From NCBI RefSeq assembly GCF_035917455.1, contig NZ_CP109078.1, positions 2,666,001 to 2,730,000 of the forward strand: a stretch of 64,000 bases of DNA, in the 5' to 3' direction. Both the position numbers and the translations under genes were made by a program. Positions 34,316-47,922 of this stretch are shown piece after piece. The stretch comes from Micromonospora sp. NBC_01796. GTDB lineage: Bacteria; Actinomycetota; Actinomycetes; Mycobacteriales; Micromonosporaceae. The first letter of the stretch is position 1, and the number at the start of each line of letters is the position of its first letter. Under the pieces are notes generated by a model that did no database searches, had not been told where the DNA came from, and worked only from the letters and a program-made list of their open reading frames with translations.

Positions 34316-35581
<1,266 letters not shown>

Positions 35582-35894
35582 GACGGTCTGCTCCTTCCCA
35601 CGGCCGGTTCACTCAACCGGCCACCACGCTGCCGGGCCGGCCGGTTCGCACCGGTCGTGGGCAGCCTGCTCCATTCAACCCGGAGCGTGCCGACGCCGCC
35701 GGCCACTAACCGGCGGCGCCGTATGAACGACCCTCAGGGTACCGGCCCTGCCTGTACCGGGGGCAGCCACGATCCCACCATCCGGCCCACCTTCCGCCGC
35801 GCGGCGGCCGGGTCGTGGTGACGCCCGCGACACGCCGAACACCGCTGACCCGACTGACTGATCAGTACGCCCGGACACCCCCGACAATGACACG
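35582..35894. other. Divergent promoter region lysC / lipoprotein gene
   Basis: 313 bp without a supported gene. It must hold the ask-asd promoter on the left and that of the lipoprotein gene on the right. A possible hairpin GGTACCGGCCC ... GTACCGGGGGC is seen near 35737-35764. No riboswitch fold was recognised. Confidence 0.4.
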
Positions 35895-36866
35895 ATGCGT
35901 TCGGAAGCCACCCTTCCCGACACCGAACCGGTCGCCACCCGGCCCGACCGGCCCGACCCGTCGGCACCGGCCACCGGCACCGGGTTCGTCGACCGGATGC
36001 CGCCGCACCGGATCACCGGTCGGCACGGTGCACCGGATCGTCCACCGGCCCGCCGCGACAACGGTTCCCGGCTGTTCGCGTGTCTGCTGCTGGCCGGGGC
36101 GGTGCTGCTACTCGGCGGGTGCGGAGGCGGTGACGTACCTCCGGTGGAGACGCCGGCCGCCGACGGTTCCGCCACCCCCGGTGGATCGGCGTCCGCGACG
36201 GCCGGGGTGACCGACGCGAGGGCGCAGCTCGCCGGACTGGCGGCGGCGGCCGAGGACCGGCACCTGACCGCGCTCTACACCCTGTCCCGGTCCGGGCAGC
36301 CGAACCGGTCGGTGACCCTGGTCAGCGCCAACGACGGCACCTGGCGGGTCGACATCCCCGGTGGGGCACTCGGCGGCACCGTCGACGTCACGATCGCACA
36401 GACCCGCGACGGGATCTTCCAGTGCGCGCTGACCTCGACCCGGCGACCGGATCCGCCCACCTGCGTCAAGGTCGCCGCACCGGGCAAGGCCCTGCCCGCG
36501 AACATCGATCCTCGGGTGCAGCACGTGTTCACCGACTGGCGCAGGGTGCTCATCGACCGCCAGGCGTCACTGGCGATCTCGACGACCAAGGCGCTGCCGA
36601 ACTCGCGGGGCGCGTGTTTCTCGGTCGACTCCACCGCGGCCTCGCTCAGCGCCCCGCTGGACATCGGCATCTACTGCTTCGACACCGACGGCACGCTCAC
36701 CGCGGCCAAGGTGTCGTTCGGCACCCTCCTGCTGACCGGAAACCCGACCGCGGCGCCACCCACCGTGACCCTGCCCGGCCCGGTGGTCCCCGGCCAGGCG
36801 CTGCGTACGGCCGCACCGCCCACCCCGAGCGCCTCCCCCACGCCCGACATCACACCGAGCAGATGA
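35895..36866 (+). CDS. Lipoprotein, unknown function
   Basis: 323 aa. Unusually long N-terminus (about 55 aa) before the hydrophobic signal core FACLLLAGAVLLLGG and lipobox Cys; the true start may be a later codon. The mature part carries an SRSGQPNRSVTLVSANDGTWRVDIPGG beta-rich domain with Cys pairs and ends in a Pro/Thr/Ser tail. This resembles secreted actinobacterial LolA/LppX-like lipid-carrier folds only loosely. Anchored outside the membrane. Confidence 0.7.
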   Translation: MRSEATLPDTEPVATRPDRPDPSAPATGTGFVDRMPPHRITGRHGAPDRPPARRDNGSRLFACLLLAGAVLLLGGCGGGDVPPVETPAADGSATPGGSASATAGVTDARAQLAGLAAAAEDRHLTALYTLSRSGQPNRSVTLVSANDGTWRVDIPGGALGGTVDVTIAQTRDGIFQCALTSTRRPDPPTCVKVAAPGKALPANIDPRVQHVFTDWRRVLIDRQASLAISTTKALPNSRGACFSVDSTAASLSAPLDIGIYCFDTDGTLTAAKVSFGTLLLTGNPTAAPPTVTLPGPVVPGQALRTAAPPTPSASPTPDITPSR

Positions 36867-36951
36867 TCTCCGTTCACGTACCGGGTGCAGTCGAACACAA
36901 CAGGTGACCCCGGCGGTCGCACAGAAGGTGCGATACGGCACACTCGGGCGC

Positions 36952-37497
36952 ATGGTGGAGCTATCCCCGTTGCTCGCGGCCAGGTGGAGTCCGCACGCCT
37001 TCGACCCCGAAGCCACGGTCACCGACACCGACGTGCTCTCGCTGCTCGAAGCGGCCCGGTGGGCACCGTCCGCGGGCAACAGCCAACCGTGGCGGTTCAT
37101 CGTGGGCCAGCGCGACGACGAGACGTACAAGCGGATCCTCACCAACGTCGGTCCGGCCGACCAGCGCTGGGCCGGGAACGCGTCGCTGCTGCTGCTCGGC
37201 GCGCACACGGCGACCATCCCGGCCGGCTGCCCACCCACCCAGGCCGCGTACGACCTCGGTCAGGCGGTGGCGCACCTCACCATCCAGGCGACCGCCCTGC
37301 ACCTGTACGCCCACCAGCTCGCCGGCATCGACCTGGCCGGGCTCCGGATCGACCTGGACCTGCCGGTCGGCGTACGGCCGCACGTGGTGGTGGCCGTGGG
37401 TCGGCTCGGCGATCCGTCGGCGCTCCCGGACGACCTGCGCCGGTGGGAGACCGGGCTGCGTCAGCGCCGCCCGCTGGCCGACCTCCTGCTCGGCTGA
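36952..37497 (+). CDS. Nitroreductase-family flavoprotein
   Basis: 181 aa. FMN-binding RWSPHAFDP (early Arg) and EAARWAPSAGNSQPWRFI, the signature of the nitroreductase fold; the C-terminal VAVGRLGDP binds the flavin phosphate. NAD(P)H-dependent reduction of an unknown substrate. The ATG at 36952 is chosen because it directly precedes the conserved body. Confidence 0.85.
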   Translation: MVELSPLLAARWSPHAFDPEATVTDTDVLSLLEAARWAPSAGNSQPWRFIVGQRDDETYKRILTNVGPADQRWAGNASLLLLGAHTATIPAGCPPTQAAYDLGQAVAHLTIQATALHLYAHQLAGIDLAGLRIDLDLPVGVRPHVVVAVGRLGDPSALPDDLRRWETGLRQRRPLADLLLG

Positions 37498-37602
37498 CCC
37501 GGCCGACCAGACGCTGCCGGGACCTGCGGAAGTGCGATTCGCATCCCAGACTGCGGACGAAACTTCCCGAACCGGAAATGCTCACGTAGGGTGACCGATG
37601 TC

Positions 37603-37671
37603 ATGTGGCAGGCGCTCCTTCTTCGCTGCCGCGACGAGGCCCATCTGGCCGGCACCTCGTCGCGGAGTTGA
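37603..37671 (+). CDS. Candidate leuA leader peptide (Leu-Leu-Leu)
   Basis: A 22-codon frame, ATG at 37603 with AGGGTGA about 11 bases upstream, encoding MWQALLLRCRDEAHLAGTSSRS. Its three consecutive leucine codons (CTC CTT CTT, two of them rare here) and its location 139 bp before leuA fit classical transcription attenuation as described for leucine genes of actinobacteria. Downstream DNA can form at least two stems (37691-37720 region and GGCGC/GCGCC near 37744-37758). An alternative 62-codon frame from GTG 37605 overlaps it. Confidence 0.5.
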   Translation: MWQALLLRCRDEAHLAGTSSRS

Positions 37672-37783
37672 CGCGCGCCGTCCAACACCGCCGGTTGACC
37701 ATCGTCGACCAGCCGGTTTCCGCCCGACACCTCAGCTTTTTCTGGCGCGAGCAGCGCCTTCACGTCCGCTTCACGACGTCTGA

Positions 37784-39559
<1,776 letters not shown>

Positions 39560-39582
39560 TTCGGGAACGTACGACGATCGAG

Positions 39583-39611
39583 GGGCCGACCGGCGCGCTG
39601 CCGGTCGGCCC
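39583..39611. terminator. Bidirectional terminator leuA / MFS
   Basis: Perfect 12-bp stem GGGCCGACCGGC/GCCGGTCGGCCC with a GCGCT loop, between the convergent stops of leuA and the transporter gene. Confidence 0.85.
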
Positions 39612-39625
39612 GCTCGTTGCGCGGG

Positions 39626-41131
39626 TCAGTCGGACTTCGGCGAGTCCCGGTGTGGCCGTGGGCGGTGGATGAGCACCGCGGCCAGGACCGCGCCGACGAT
39701 CAGCAGCCCGGCGCACCAGAGCATCGCCGCCCGGAACGCGTTCGCCAGTTCGGCGGGCATCCGGTACGCGGCCCCGGAGAGGCCGACCAGCAGCGGCAGC
39801 GCCGCCACCGCGAGCACGCTCCCGACTCGGGAGGCGGCGTTGTTGAACCCGCTCGCCACCCCGGCGAACCGGTCGTCGACCGCGCCCAGGACCGACGTGG
39901 TCAGCGGGGCGACGACAAACGTGAGCCCGAGCCCGAAGAGGAAAACCCCCGGCACCACGTCGGCCCAGAAGGACGCGTGCGGTCCGATCCCGCGCAGCAG
40001 CAGTACGCCCCCGGCGGCGATCAGCGGCCCGACGGTCAGCGGCAGCCGGGGGCCGATCCTGGCGACCAGCGCACCGGCCCACGGTGAGCCGACGAGCAGC
40101 AGAACGGTCATCGGCAGGTTCGCCAGGCCGGTCTTCAGCGCCGAGTACCCGGCCACGTTCTGCAGGTGTACGGAGAGGAAGAAGCTGAACCCGCCGAGGC
40201 TGGCGTACACGACCACGGTGTAGATGTTCAGGACCGAGAAGAGGCGGCGACGGAACAGCGCCGGTGGCAGCATCGCGGCGTTGCCCTTGCGCCGTTCGAG
40301 CAGTACGAATCCCACCGCCGCGAGCACCCCGACCAGCGCACCGACCGCGACCAGGACCGTGGCGCCGCCGCTGCCGGGCTGGGCGGCCTCGATCAGGGCG
40401 AAGGTGATCCCGGCCAGCCCGAGCGCGCCGAGCAGGGCGCCGGTGAGGTCGAACCGCGGTGCGGCGCTGCCGGCCGCACCGATCACCGCCCCACCGGTGC
40501 CGGACGCCGCCTGGTTGGCCGCGCCGATGGCCCGGCTCTCCGGGGCCCAGCGCAGGGCGGCGAACACCACGACCACCGCGAGCGGCACGTTGATCAGGAA
40601 GATCCACCGCCAGGAGAGGGCGTCGATCAGCCAGCCGCCGAGCAGCGGCCCGACCGCGGTCGACACCCCGGAGAAGCCGGACCAGGCGCCGATCGCCTTG
40701 CCCCGGTCGTCGGGGTGGAAGCTGGCCTGGATCAGGGCGAGCGAGCCCGGGGTGAGCAGCGCACCGCCGGCCCCCTGGAGGAACCGGGCGGCGATGAGCC
40801 ACTCGATGTTCTGGGCGATGCCGGACAGGACCGAGGCGGCGGTGAAGCAGACCACGCCGAGGAGGAAGATCCGGCGGCGGCCGTACCGGTCTCCGAGTGC
40901 GCCGCCGAGCAGGACGAACGCGGCCAGGGTCAGGAGGTAGCCGTCGACCGTCCACTGCAGACCGGAGACGCCGGCGTCCAGGGAGCGGCCGAGGTGGGGC
41001 AGCGCCACGTTGACCACGGTGCCGTCGAGGAACACCATGCCGGAGGCGAGGACGGCCGCGAACAGCAGTCCCCGGCCGGCGGGGCTGGCGAGCCGGATCG
41101 GCGTTGACGGTGGGGCCACGATCTCCAACAT
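39626..41131 (-). CDS. MFS drug transporter, DHA2 (14-span) type
   Basis: 501 aa. About 14 hydrophobic segments; motif A GGALGDRYGRRR, motif C-like region around LLTPGSLALIQASF, and the family start GLLFAAVLASGMVFLDGTVVNVALP. Proton-driven efflux of unknown compounds. The ATG at 41131 has GGGCAGGG upstream; the 65 codons before it overlap the divergent nuclease gene leader. Confidence 0.88.
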   Translation of the reverse strand: MLEIVAPPSTPIRLASPAGRGLLFAAVLASGMVFLDGTVVNVALPHLGRSLDAGVSGLQWTVDGYLLTLAAFVLLGGALGDRYGRRRIFLLGVVCFTAASVLSGIAQNIEWLIAARFLQGAGGALLTPGSLALIQASFHPDDRGKAIGAWSGFSGVSTAVGPLLGGWLIDALSWRWIFLINVPLAVVVVFAALRWAPESRAIGAANQAASGTGGAVIGAAGSAAPRFDLTGALLGALGLAGITFALIEAAQPGSGGATVLVAVGALVGVLAAVGFVLLERRKGNAAMLPPALFRRRLFSVLNIYTVVVYASLGGFSFFLSVHLQNVAGYSALKTGLANLPMTVLLLVGSPWAGALVARIGPRLPLTVGPLIAAGGVLLLRGIGPHASFWADVVPGVFLFGLGLTFVVAPLTTSVLGAVDDRFAGVASGFNNAASRVGSVLAVAALPLLVGLSGAAYRMPAELANAFRAAMLWCAGLLIVGAVLAAVLIHRPRPHRDSPKSD

Positions 41132-41219
41132 GCCCTGCCCGATACGGCGAATGTCACGAAACGCCGAAACCTCCGGTGGATACTGTGCGGATATCCGGAT
41201 CAGCCCGCAAGCTTGGCTG

Positions 41220-41882
41220 GTGTCGTATTCGCGTACCAGATCAGCAGCCCGACGGGTCATCTCGGCCGCGCTCGTCGCGGCGCTCGCGCTCGGCGGCGCC
41301 GGCTGCGCACCCACCGCACAGTCCACGCCCGGGGCCGACCCGAGCGGCCCGGCCGGGGTGGACGGCGCAACCGCTCAGCTCGGCCAGTTGACGGTGGCCC
41401 AGGCCAGCTCGATGAAGGGCTACAGCCGGGAGCACTTCCCGCACTGGCGGGACGCGGGCAAGAACTGCGACGTCCGCGACACCGTCCTGCAGCGCGACGG
41501 TGAGGACATCAAGCTCGCCGGATGCAACGTGGTCGGCGGCCGTTGGACGAGTGTCTACGACAAGAAGACGCTGACCGACCCGGCGGACGTCGACATCGAC
41601 CACATGGTCCCGCTGGCGAACGCCTGGCGGTCCGGCGCGGACGAGTGGAGCGACGCCGAACGCGGCGACTTCGCCAACGACCTCACCCGGCCCCAGCTGC
41701 TCGCGGTGTCGGCGGGCAGCAACCGGGGCAAGGGCGACCAGGGCCCGGAGGAGTGGCAGCCACCGAACCGCGACTACTGGTGCACGTACGCCGAGAGCTG
41801 GATCACGGTGAAGCACCACTGGAAACTGACGGTCACCGCCGCCGAGAAGACCACGCTCACCGAGATGCTCGGCACCTGCTGA
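41220..41882 (+). CDS. Secreted HNH-type nuclease lipoprotein (DUF1524-like)
   Basis: About 220 aa. Signal peptide with lipobox ALGGAGC, then an HNH-like nuclease domain with DIDHMVPLANAW, FANDLTRPQLLAVSAGSNRGKGDQGPEEW and the CTYAESWITVKHHW C-terminus, the standard layout of the GmrSD-C/DUF1524 extracellular nuclease group in actinobacteria. Likely degrades extracellular nucleic acid. The GTG start at 41220 is the best-placed codon before the signal peptide; the upstream open frame is antisense to the transporter gene. Confidence 0.82.
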   Translation: MSYSRTRSAARRVISAALVAALALGGAGCAPTAQSTPGADPSGPAGVDGATAQLGQLTVAQASSMKGYSREHFPHWRDAGKNCDVRDTVLQRDGEDIKLAGCNVVGGRWTSVYDKKTLTDPADVDIDHMVPLANAWRSGADEWSDAERGDFANDLTRPQLLAVSAGSNRGKGDQGPEEWQPPNRDYWCTYAESWITVKHHWKLTVTAAEKTTLTEMLGTC

Positions 41883-41893
41883 CAGGTGCGGAA

Positions 41894-41924
41894 GGGCTCC
41901 TTCTCCCGGCGGGAGAAGGAGCCC
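41894..41924. terminator. Bidirectional terminator nuclease / ABC operon
   Basis: Perfect 14-bp stem GGGCTCCTTCTCCC/GGGAGAAGGAGCCC around GGC, with outer GACAG/CTGTC pairs, between convergent genes. Confidence 0.9.
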
Positions 41925-41945
41925 CTGTCGACGGTGACGCGTGAC

Positions 41946-43075
41946 CTAGACGGTGGGGATCAGGTCGCCGGTCTCGCCGGGGGTGGCCAGGTCGGTCGGC
42001 CGGACCAGCTCCGGCTCGACGTCGTGCATCCCGATCCGCCCGGCCGCGATGTCCTCGGCGAAGTGGCAGGCCACCCGGTGACCGGTCGACGTCTCCCGCA
42101 GCGCCGGCCGCTCGTCGCGGCAGCGGGTCGGCTGCGCCCACGGGCACCGGGTGTGGAACCGGCATCCGGACGGCGGGTTGGTCGGCGAGGGCAGGTCACC
42201 GGCGAGCAGGATCCGCTCGCGGCGGTCCTCGACCACCGGGTCCGGCACCGGCACCGCCGACATCAAAGCCTTGGTGTACGGGTGCATCGGCTCCCGGTAG
42301 AGGTCGTCGCTGGACGCCTCCTCCACCAGTCCACCGAGGTACATCACGCCCACCGTGTCGGCGATGTGCCGGACCACCGCCAGGTCGTGCGCGATGATCA
42401 GGTACGTCAGTCCCCGCTCGGCCTGGAGGTCCTCCAGGAGGTTGATCACCTGGGCCTGGATCGACACGTCGAGCGCGGAGACCGGCTCGTCGGCGACGAT
42501 CAGGTCCGGCCCGAGCACCAGCGCGCGGGCGATCCCGATCCGCTGGCGCTGGCCGCCGGAGAACTCGTGCGGGTACTTCCGCAGCGCCGAGGCGGGCAGA
42601 CCGACCGCGTCGAGGGTTTCCCGGAGCCGGCGCAGGGTGTCCGCCTTGTCGCCGGCCAACCCGTGTGCCTTGAGGCCTTCCACCAGCAACGACTGCACCG
42701 ACTGGCGCGGGTCGAGACTGGACAGCGGGTCCTGGAAGATCATCTGCATCCGGCGACGGGCGTGCCGCATCGCCTCGCCCTTGAGCGCGCGTACGTCGGT
42801 GCCGTCGAAGATGATCTCTCCGTCGGTCGGCTCGACCAGCCGCAGCAGGCCCCGACCGAGGGTCGACTTGCCGCACCCGGACTCACCGACCAGCCCGTAC
42901 GTCTCACCGGCCCGGATCGACAGGGAGACGCCGTCGACCGCGTAGACGTACCCGATGGTCCGGTCGACCAGCAGCCCGCTCTTGATCGGGAAGTGCACCT
43001 TCAGGTCACGCAGCTCGATCAGCGGCGCCTGCGTCTTCGACTCCTGCGCCTGCGGCGCCTCCGCGATGGACTCGG

Positions 43076-43079
<4 letters not shown>
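41946..43079 (-). CDS. Oligopeptide ABC transporter ATPase (OppF/DppF type)
   Basis: 377 aa. Walker [14 protein letters not shown]-loop [12 protein letters not shown], signature [15 protein letters not shown], Walker [14 protein letters not shown]-loop AHDL, and the C-terminal oligopeptide-ATPase extension with a Cys cluster ([15 protein letters not shown]) that in some homologues binds an iron-sulfur cluster. Last gene of the importer operon; its ATG overlaps the stop of the previous ATPase gene (ATGA). Confidence 0.92.
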
Positions 43080-44059
<980 letters not shown>

Positions 44060-44126
44060 GCCGGTTCCCCCTCTTGCCCGTGGTGCCCGGGCGAACCGAC
44101 CCGGTGTGCGTAGGTGAGCATCCCGG

Positions 44127-45143
44127 TCACCGCCGGTTCTTCGGGTCGATCGCCTCGCGCATGGCCTCGCCCAGCAGGGTGAAGCCGAGCGCGACGATGA
44201 TGATCGCGAGAGCGGGGAAGTACGCCAGTTCCGGGCGGATCTCGAAGTAGCGCTGGCCGTCGACGCCGAGCATCAGGCCCCACTCGGCCCGGTTGATGTC
44301 CGGGTCGCCGAGGCCGAGGAACGACAGTGCGGCGGCCTCCAGGATCGCGACCGCGAAGGTGAGCGTCGCCTGGGCGATGACCGGGGTCAGCGAGTTCGGC
44401 AGCATGTGCCGGAGCACGATCGCGCGTTCCTTCACCCCGAGTGCGCGGGCGGCGAGCACGTGGTCGCTCTCCCGTTGGGCGAGCATCGCACCGCGCAGCA
44501 GCCGGGCGAAGATCGGCACGCTGACGATCGAGACCGCGAAGATCACCGTCCACTGGCTGGACCGGCTGGCCAGGGCGACCAGGGTGATCGCCAGGAGCAG
44601 GCCGGGCAGGGCCAGCATGACGTCGGTCAGGCGCATCAGGACAACGTCGACCCAGCCGCCGAACGCACCGGCGATCGCACCGATCACCACACCGAGGGCG
44701 AGCCCGATCAGGGTGGCGAGCACACCGACCAGGAGCGTCTGCCGGGCGCCGTAGACGAGCCGGGAGGCGAAGTCGCGGCCGAGCGGGTCCGACCCCAGCA
44801 GGAACCCGTCCTGCGATCCCGGAATCGTGTCCGCGGTCAGGCCGTCGAGCAACTGGTCGAAGCGCTGGTTCGGATCGTGCGGGGCGATCAGCGGGGCGAA
44901 GATCGCCACCAGGACGAACAGGCCGACGATTACCGCCCCGGTCACCGCGACCGGGTTGCGGGACAGCCGCCGTACGATGTCGCGGAACATGCTGACGCCG
45001 CCGGGCTCGGCGCTCGCCCGCGCCAACTCGTCCAGCCGGGCCTTTTTCCGCTCGGCGAGCGCGGTGACCCCGCGCCCGCTCATTCCGCTGGTGCCGGTGT
45101 CCGGCTTGCTCGGCTCACTCACGTTCCCGCCTTGCTCGCTCAT
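44127..45143 (-). CDS. Oligopeptide ABC transporter permease (OppC/DppC type)
   Basis: 338 aa. A cytoplasmic N-terminal extension of about 70 aa, an OppC_N segment, then the BPD_transp_1 domain with five to six membrane spans and the EAA-loop LAARALGVKERAIVLRHMLPN. The start overlaps the OppB-type permease stop by 4 bp. Confidence 0.92.
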   Translation of the reverse strand: MSEQGGNVSEPSKPDTGTSGMSGRGVTALAERKKARLDELARASAEPGGVSMFRDIVRRLSRNPVAVTGAVIVGLFVLVAIFAPLIAPHDPNQRFDQLLDGLTADTIPGSQDGFLLGSDPLGRDFASRLVYGARQTLLVGVLATLIGLALGVVIGAIAGAFGGWVDVVLMRLTDVMLALPGLLLAITLVALASRSSQWTVIFAVSIVSVPIFARLLRGAMLAQRESDHVLAARALGVKERAIVLRHMLPNSLTPVIAQATLTFAVAILEAAALSFLGLGDPDINRAEWGLMLGVDGQRYFEIRPELAYFPALAIIIVALGFTLLGEAMREAIDPKNRR

Positions 45144-46147
45144 CGCACACGCACCCTGGGGTCGATGACCGCGTAGGAGAGGTCGACCAGGAGGTTGACC
45201 ACGATGAAGACCAGGGCGGCGACCAGGATCAGCGCCTGTAACACCGGATAGTCCCGACTGCCGGTGATGGAGTCGGTGATCAACGTACCGAGGCCGCCCC
45301 AGTTGTAGACCTTCTCGGTCAGTACGGCACCGGCCAGCAGCGCGCCGGTCTGCAGACCGATCGTGGTCACCACCGGCAGCAGGGCGTTACGCAGGACGTG
45401 CCGCCCCCGGATGGTCCGGTGCCGCAAACCCTTGGCCTCGGCCGTACGGATGAAGTCCTCGTTCAGCACGTCCAGCACGCTGGCCCGGGTGATCCGTACG
45501 ATCACCGCCAGCGGGATGGTGGCCAGGGTGACCGCCGGCAGGATCAGGTGCCAGAGCGCGTCGGCGCTGGCGTCGAACTCCCTGGTGAGCAACCCGTCGA
45601 GTACGAAGAAGCCGGTGACGTTGGTGTTGTCCAGTCCGGTGCTGATCCGCCCCGAGGGCGGGAACCAGTGGATGTTCTGGGTGAAGACGTCCTTGAGCAG
45701 GTAGCCCAGGAAGAAGATCGGGATCGAGATGCCGAGCAGCGTCCCGCCGACGGTGAGGTTGTCCAGGGTCCGACCCCGGTGCCGGGCCGCCAGGTAACCG
45801 AGCGGGATGCCGAGCCCGACCGCGATGATCATCGCGGCGAGGGCCAGCTCGACCGTTGCCGGAAAGGACCGCCCGAGCACGTCGACGACGGAGTCGCCGG
45901 TGCGGATCGAGTTGCCGAAGTCGCCGGTGAGCATCCGCTGCATGAACTTGCCGTACTGGACCAGGATCGGCTGGTCGTAACCGAGCGCCTTGGTCAGGAG
46001 TTCCCGCCGCTCGGGGGTGGCCCGCTCGCCGAGCAGTGCGTCGACAGGGCCACCGGGCAGGTTCCGGAGCCAGATGAAGATCAGCGCGGTCAGCGCGATC
46101 AGGGTCACCACCAGCTGTAGCAGGCGGCGAACTATGACTCGCAACAT
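45140..46147 (-). CDS. Oligopeptide ABC transporter permease (OppB/DppB type)
   Basis: 335 aa. MLRVIVRRLLQLVVTLIALTALIF start typical of DppB/OppB, six membrane spans, EAA loop RTAEAKGLRHRTIRGRHVLRNALLP. Forms the channel with the OppC-type protein. Confidence 0.92.
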   Translation of the reverse strand: MLRVIVRRLLQLVVTLIALTALIFIWLRNLPGGPVDALLGERATPERRELLTKALGYDQPILVQYGKFMQRMLTGDFGNSIRTGDSVVDVLGRSFPATVELALAAMIIAVGLGIPLGYLAARHRGRTLDNLTVGGTLLGISIPIFFLGYLLKDVFTQNIHWFPPSGRISTGLDNTNVTGFFVLDGLLTREFDASADALWHLILPAVTLATIPLAVIVRITRASVLDVLNEDFIRTAEAKGLRHRTIRGRHVLRNALLPVVTTIGLQTGALLAGAVLTEKVYNWGGLGTLITDSITGSRDYPVLQALILVAALVFIVVNLLVDLSYAVIDPRVRVR

Positions 46148-46181
46148 CTCTCACACACCATGTTCTCGATACCCGCAGGAG

Positions 46182-46218
46182 CGGCCCGGGCCGGACGATT
46201 CGCCCGGCCCGGGCCGCA
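46182..46218 (-). promoter_or_regulatory. Intercistronic hairpin between binding-protein and permease genes
   Basis: Perfect 14-bp stem GCGGCCCGGGCCGG/CCGGCCCGGGCCGC with a 9-base loop in the 95-bp gap. Such hairpins commonly stabilise or partly terminate the transcript so that binding protein is made in excess over the permease. Confidence 0.75.
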
Positions 46219-46242
46219 GCTGTACGCGGGGTGACCGCTGGG

Positions 46243-47922
46243 TCAGCTGGCCGAAACAGTCACCGTGTTGAACTCCTCGGCCGTCAGCGGGCTGGCAACC
46301 AGACCCTTGACGTCCTTGGTGACGACGATCGCCGGCGGGGCGTGCCAGACCGGGATGGCCGGCAGCCACTTGCTGGCGATGTCCCGGTTGACCTGCTCCC
46401 ACGCGGCCTTCTTGCCGGCCTCGTCGACGGTCGCGTCGGCGGCGGTGATGGCGGCGAACATGTCGGTCATCTTCTCGTCACCGAACTCCGGCTTGGCCCG
46501 CCCGAAGAACGTGCCGACGAAGTTGCCCGGGTCGTTGTAGTCGCCGGTCCAACCGAGGATGTGCAGGTCGTGCTTGCCGAACTGCTGCACGTCGTCCTTG
46601 AAGCCACCGTTCCACGGGCGAGGCACACCGTTGACCTTGATGCCGACGCCCTGGAGGTCGTTGGCGAGAACGGTGAAGATCTCCTGCGGGTTCGGCATGT
46701 ACGGCCGGGAGACGTCCGGCGGGTAGTAGAAGTTGAGCGTCATACCCTCGGCGCCAGCCTCCTTGAGGAGCTGCTTCGCCTTGTCCGGGTTGAACTCGTA
46801 CTTCTGGGCGTCCGGCGCGTAACCGAGCACGGTGTCCGGCAGGAACTGGCTGGCCACACTGGAGCCACCCGGCGCCTTGGTCTGGACCAGCTGCTCACGG
46901 TTGAGCGCGTAGGCGATCGCCTGACGCACCCGCAGGTCCGCGAGCTTCGGGTTGTTCTTCTGGTTGATGCCCAGGTAGAGGATGTTGAAGGCCGGGCGGT
47001 TGAGAACCTGGAAGCCCTCGGTCTCCAGCGCCTTGCGGTCGGCCGGCGCCGGGAAGTCGATGCCCTGGACGGTGCCCGCGCGCAGCTCCTGCTTACGGGT
47101 GGTCTCGTCCTTGATGACCTTGATGATCACCTTGTCGACCTTGGCCTTGTCACCCCAGTAGTCCGCGTAGCGGTTCAGGGTGATCTCGTTCTTCGCCTTG
47201 TCCCAGCCACCGAAGGTGAACGGGCCGGTGCCGACCGGGTTGGTGTTGGCGAAGGCGCTGTACTCGAACGAGTCACCGCTCTGCGTCACCTTGTCGGCGT
47301 CGTACTTCTTCAACGCCTCCGGGCTGGCGATGGAGAGCGAGGTGAGCGCGAACGCACCGGGGAAGGCCCCCTTGTACGTGTTCAGCGAGACGACCGCGGT
47401 GCCGTCGTCCTTCGCCTCGCACTTGTCGTAGATCGACTTGCCGGCCGTCTCGGCCTCGTTGGTCGCGAAACCACCGAAGACGTCCTGGTAGTAGAGCATC
47501 TGGCTCTGGGCCGCAGCGCCCTTCATGTTGTACCAGCGGTCGAAGTTGTAGCAGACCGCGGCAGCGTTGAAGGGGGTGCCGTCGTGGAACTTGACGTCCT
47601 TGCGCAGCTTGAACGTCCAGACCTTGCCGGACGCGTCGTGCTCCCAGCTCTCGGCCAGGCCACCGACCACGTCGGCGGTACCCGGCTTGTGGGTCACCAG
47701 CGTCTCGAACATCTGGCGGACCGGCCGGAACGACTCACCGTCATCGTTGAAGATCGGGTCGAAGTTCTTGGGGTCACCGGCACCGGCGAAGATGAAGGTA
47801 CCGCCCGATGCGGTGCCCTCTCCGCCCTCTTCCCGGTCACTTGCCGCACATCCCGCCGCGCCGGCGGCCATCACGGCAACGGCCGCGACGGCGATCGCCG
47901 ACCTGAGCCCTCTCGCCTGCAT
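46243..47922 (-). CDS. Peptide-binding lipoprotein of ABC importer (SBP_bac_5)
   Basis: 559 aa. Signal peptide with lipobox MAAGAAGC, then the family 5 extracellular solute-binding fold (TFIFAGAGDPKNFDPIFNDDGES; WEHDASGKVWTFKLRKDVKFHDGTPF, the family signature). Binds oligopeptides or similar ligands outside the membrane and hands them to the permease. The ATG at 47922 has GAGGTGAGAG just upstream. First gene of the operon. Confidence 0.92.
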   Translation of the reverse strand: MQARGLRSAIAVAAVAVMAAGAAGCAASDREEGGEGTASGGTFIFAGAGDPKNFDPIFNDDGESFRPVRQMFETLVTHKPGTADVVGGLAESWEHDASGKVWTFKLRKDVKFHDGTPFNAAAVCYNFDRWYNMKGAAAQSQMLYYQDVFGGFATNEAETAGKSIYDKCEAKDDGTAVVSLNTYKGAFPGAFALTSLSIASPEALKKYDADKVTQSGDSFEYSAFANTNPVGTGPFTFGGWDKAKNEITLNRYADYWGDKAKVDKVIIKVIKDETTRKQELRAGTVQGIDFPAPADRKALETEGFQVLNRPAFNILYLGINQKNNPKLADLRVRQAIAYALNREQLVQTKAPGGSSVASQFLPDTVLGYAPDAQKYEFNPDKAKQLLKEAGAEGMTLNFYYPPDVSRPYMPNPQEIFTVLANDLQGVGIKVNGVPRPWNGGFKDDVQQFGKHDLHILGWTGDYNDPGNFVGTFFGRAKPEFGDEKMTDMFAAITAADATVDEAGKKAAWEQVNRDIASKWLPAIPVWHAPPAIVVTKDVKGLVASPLTAEEFNTVTVSAS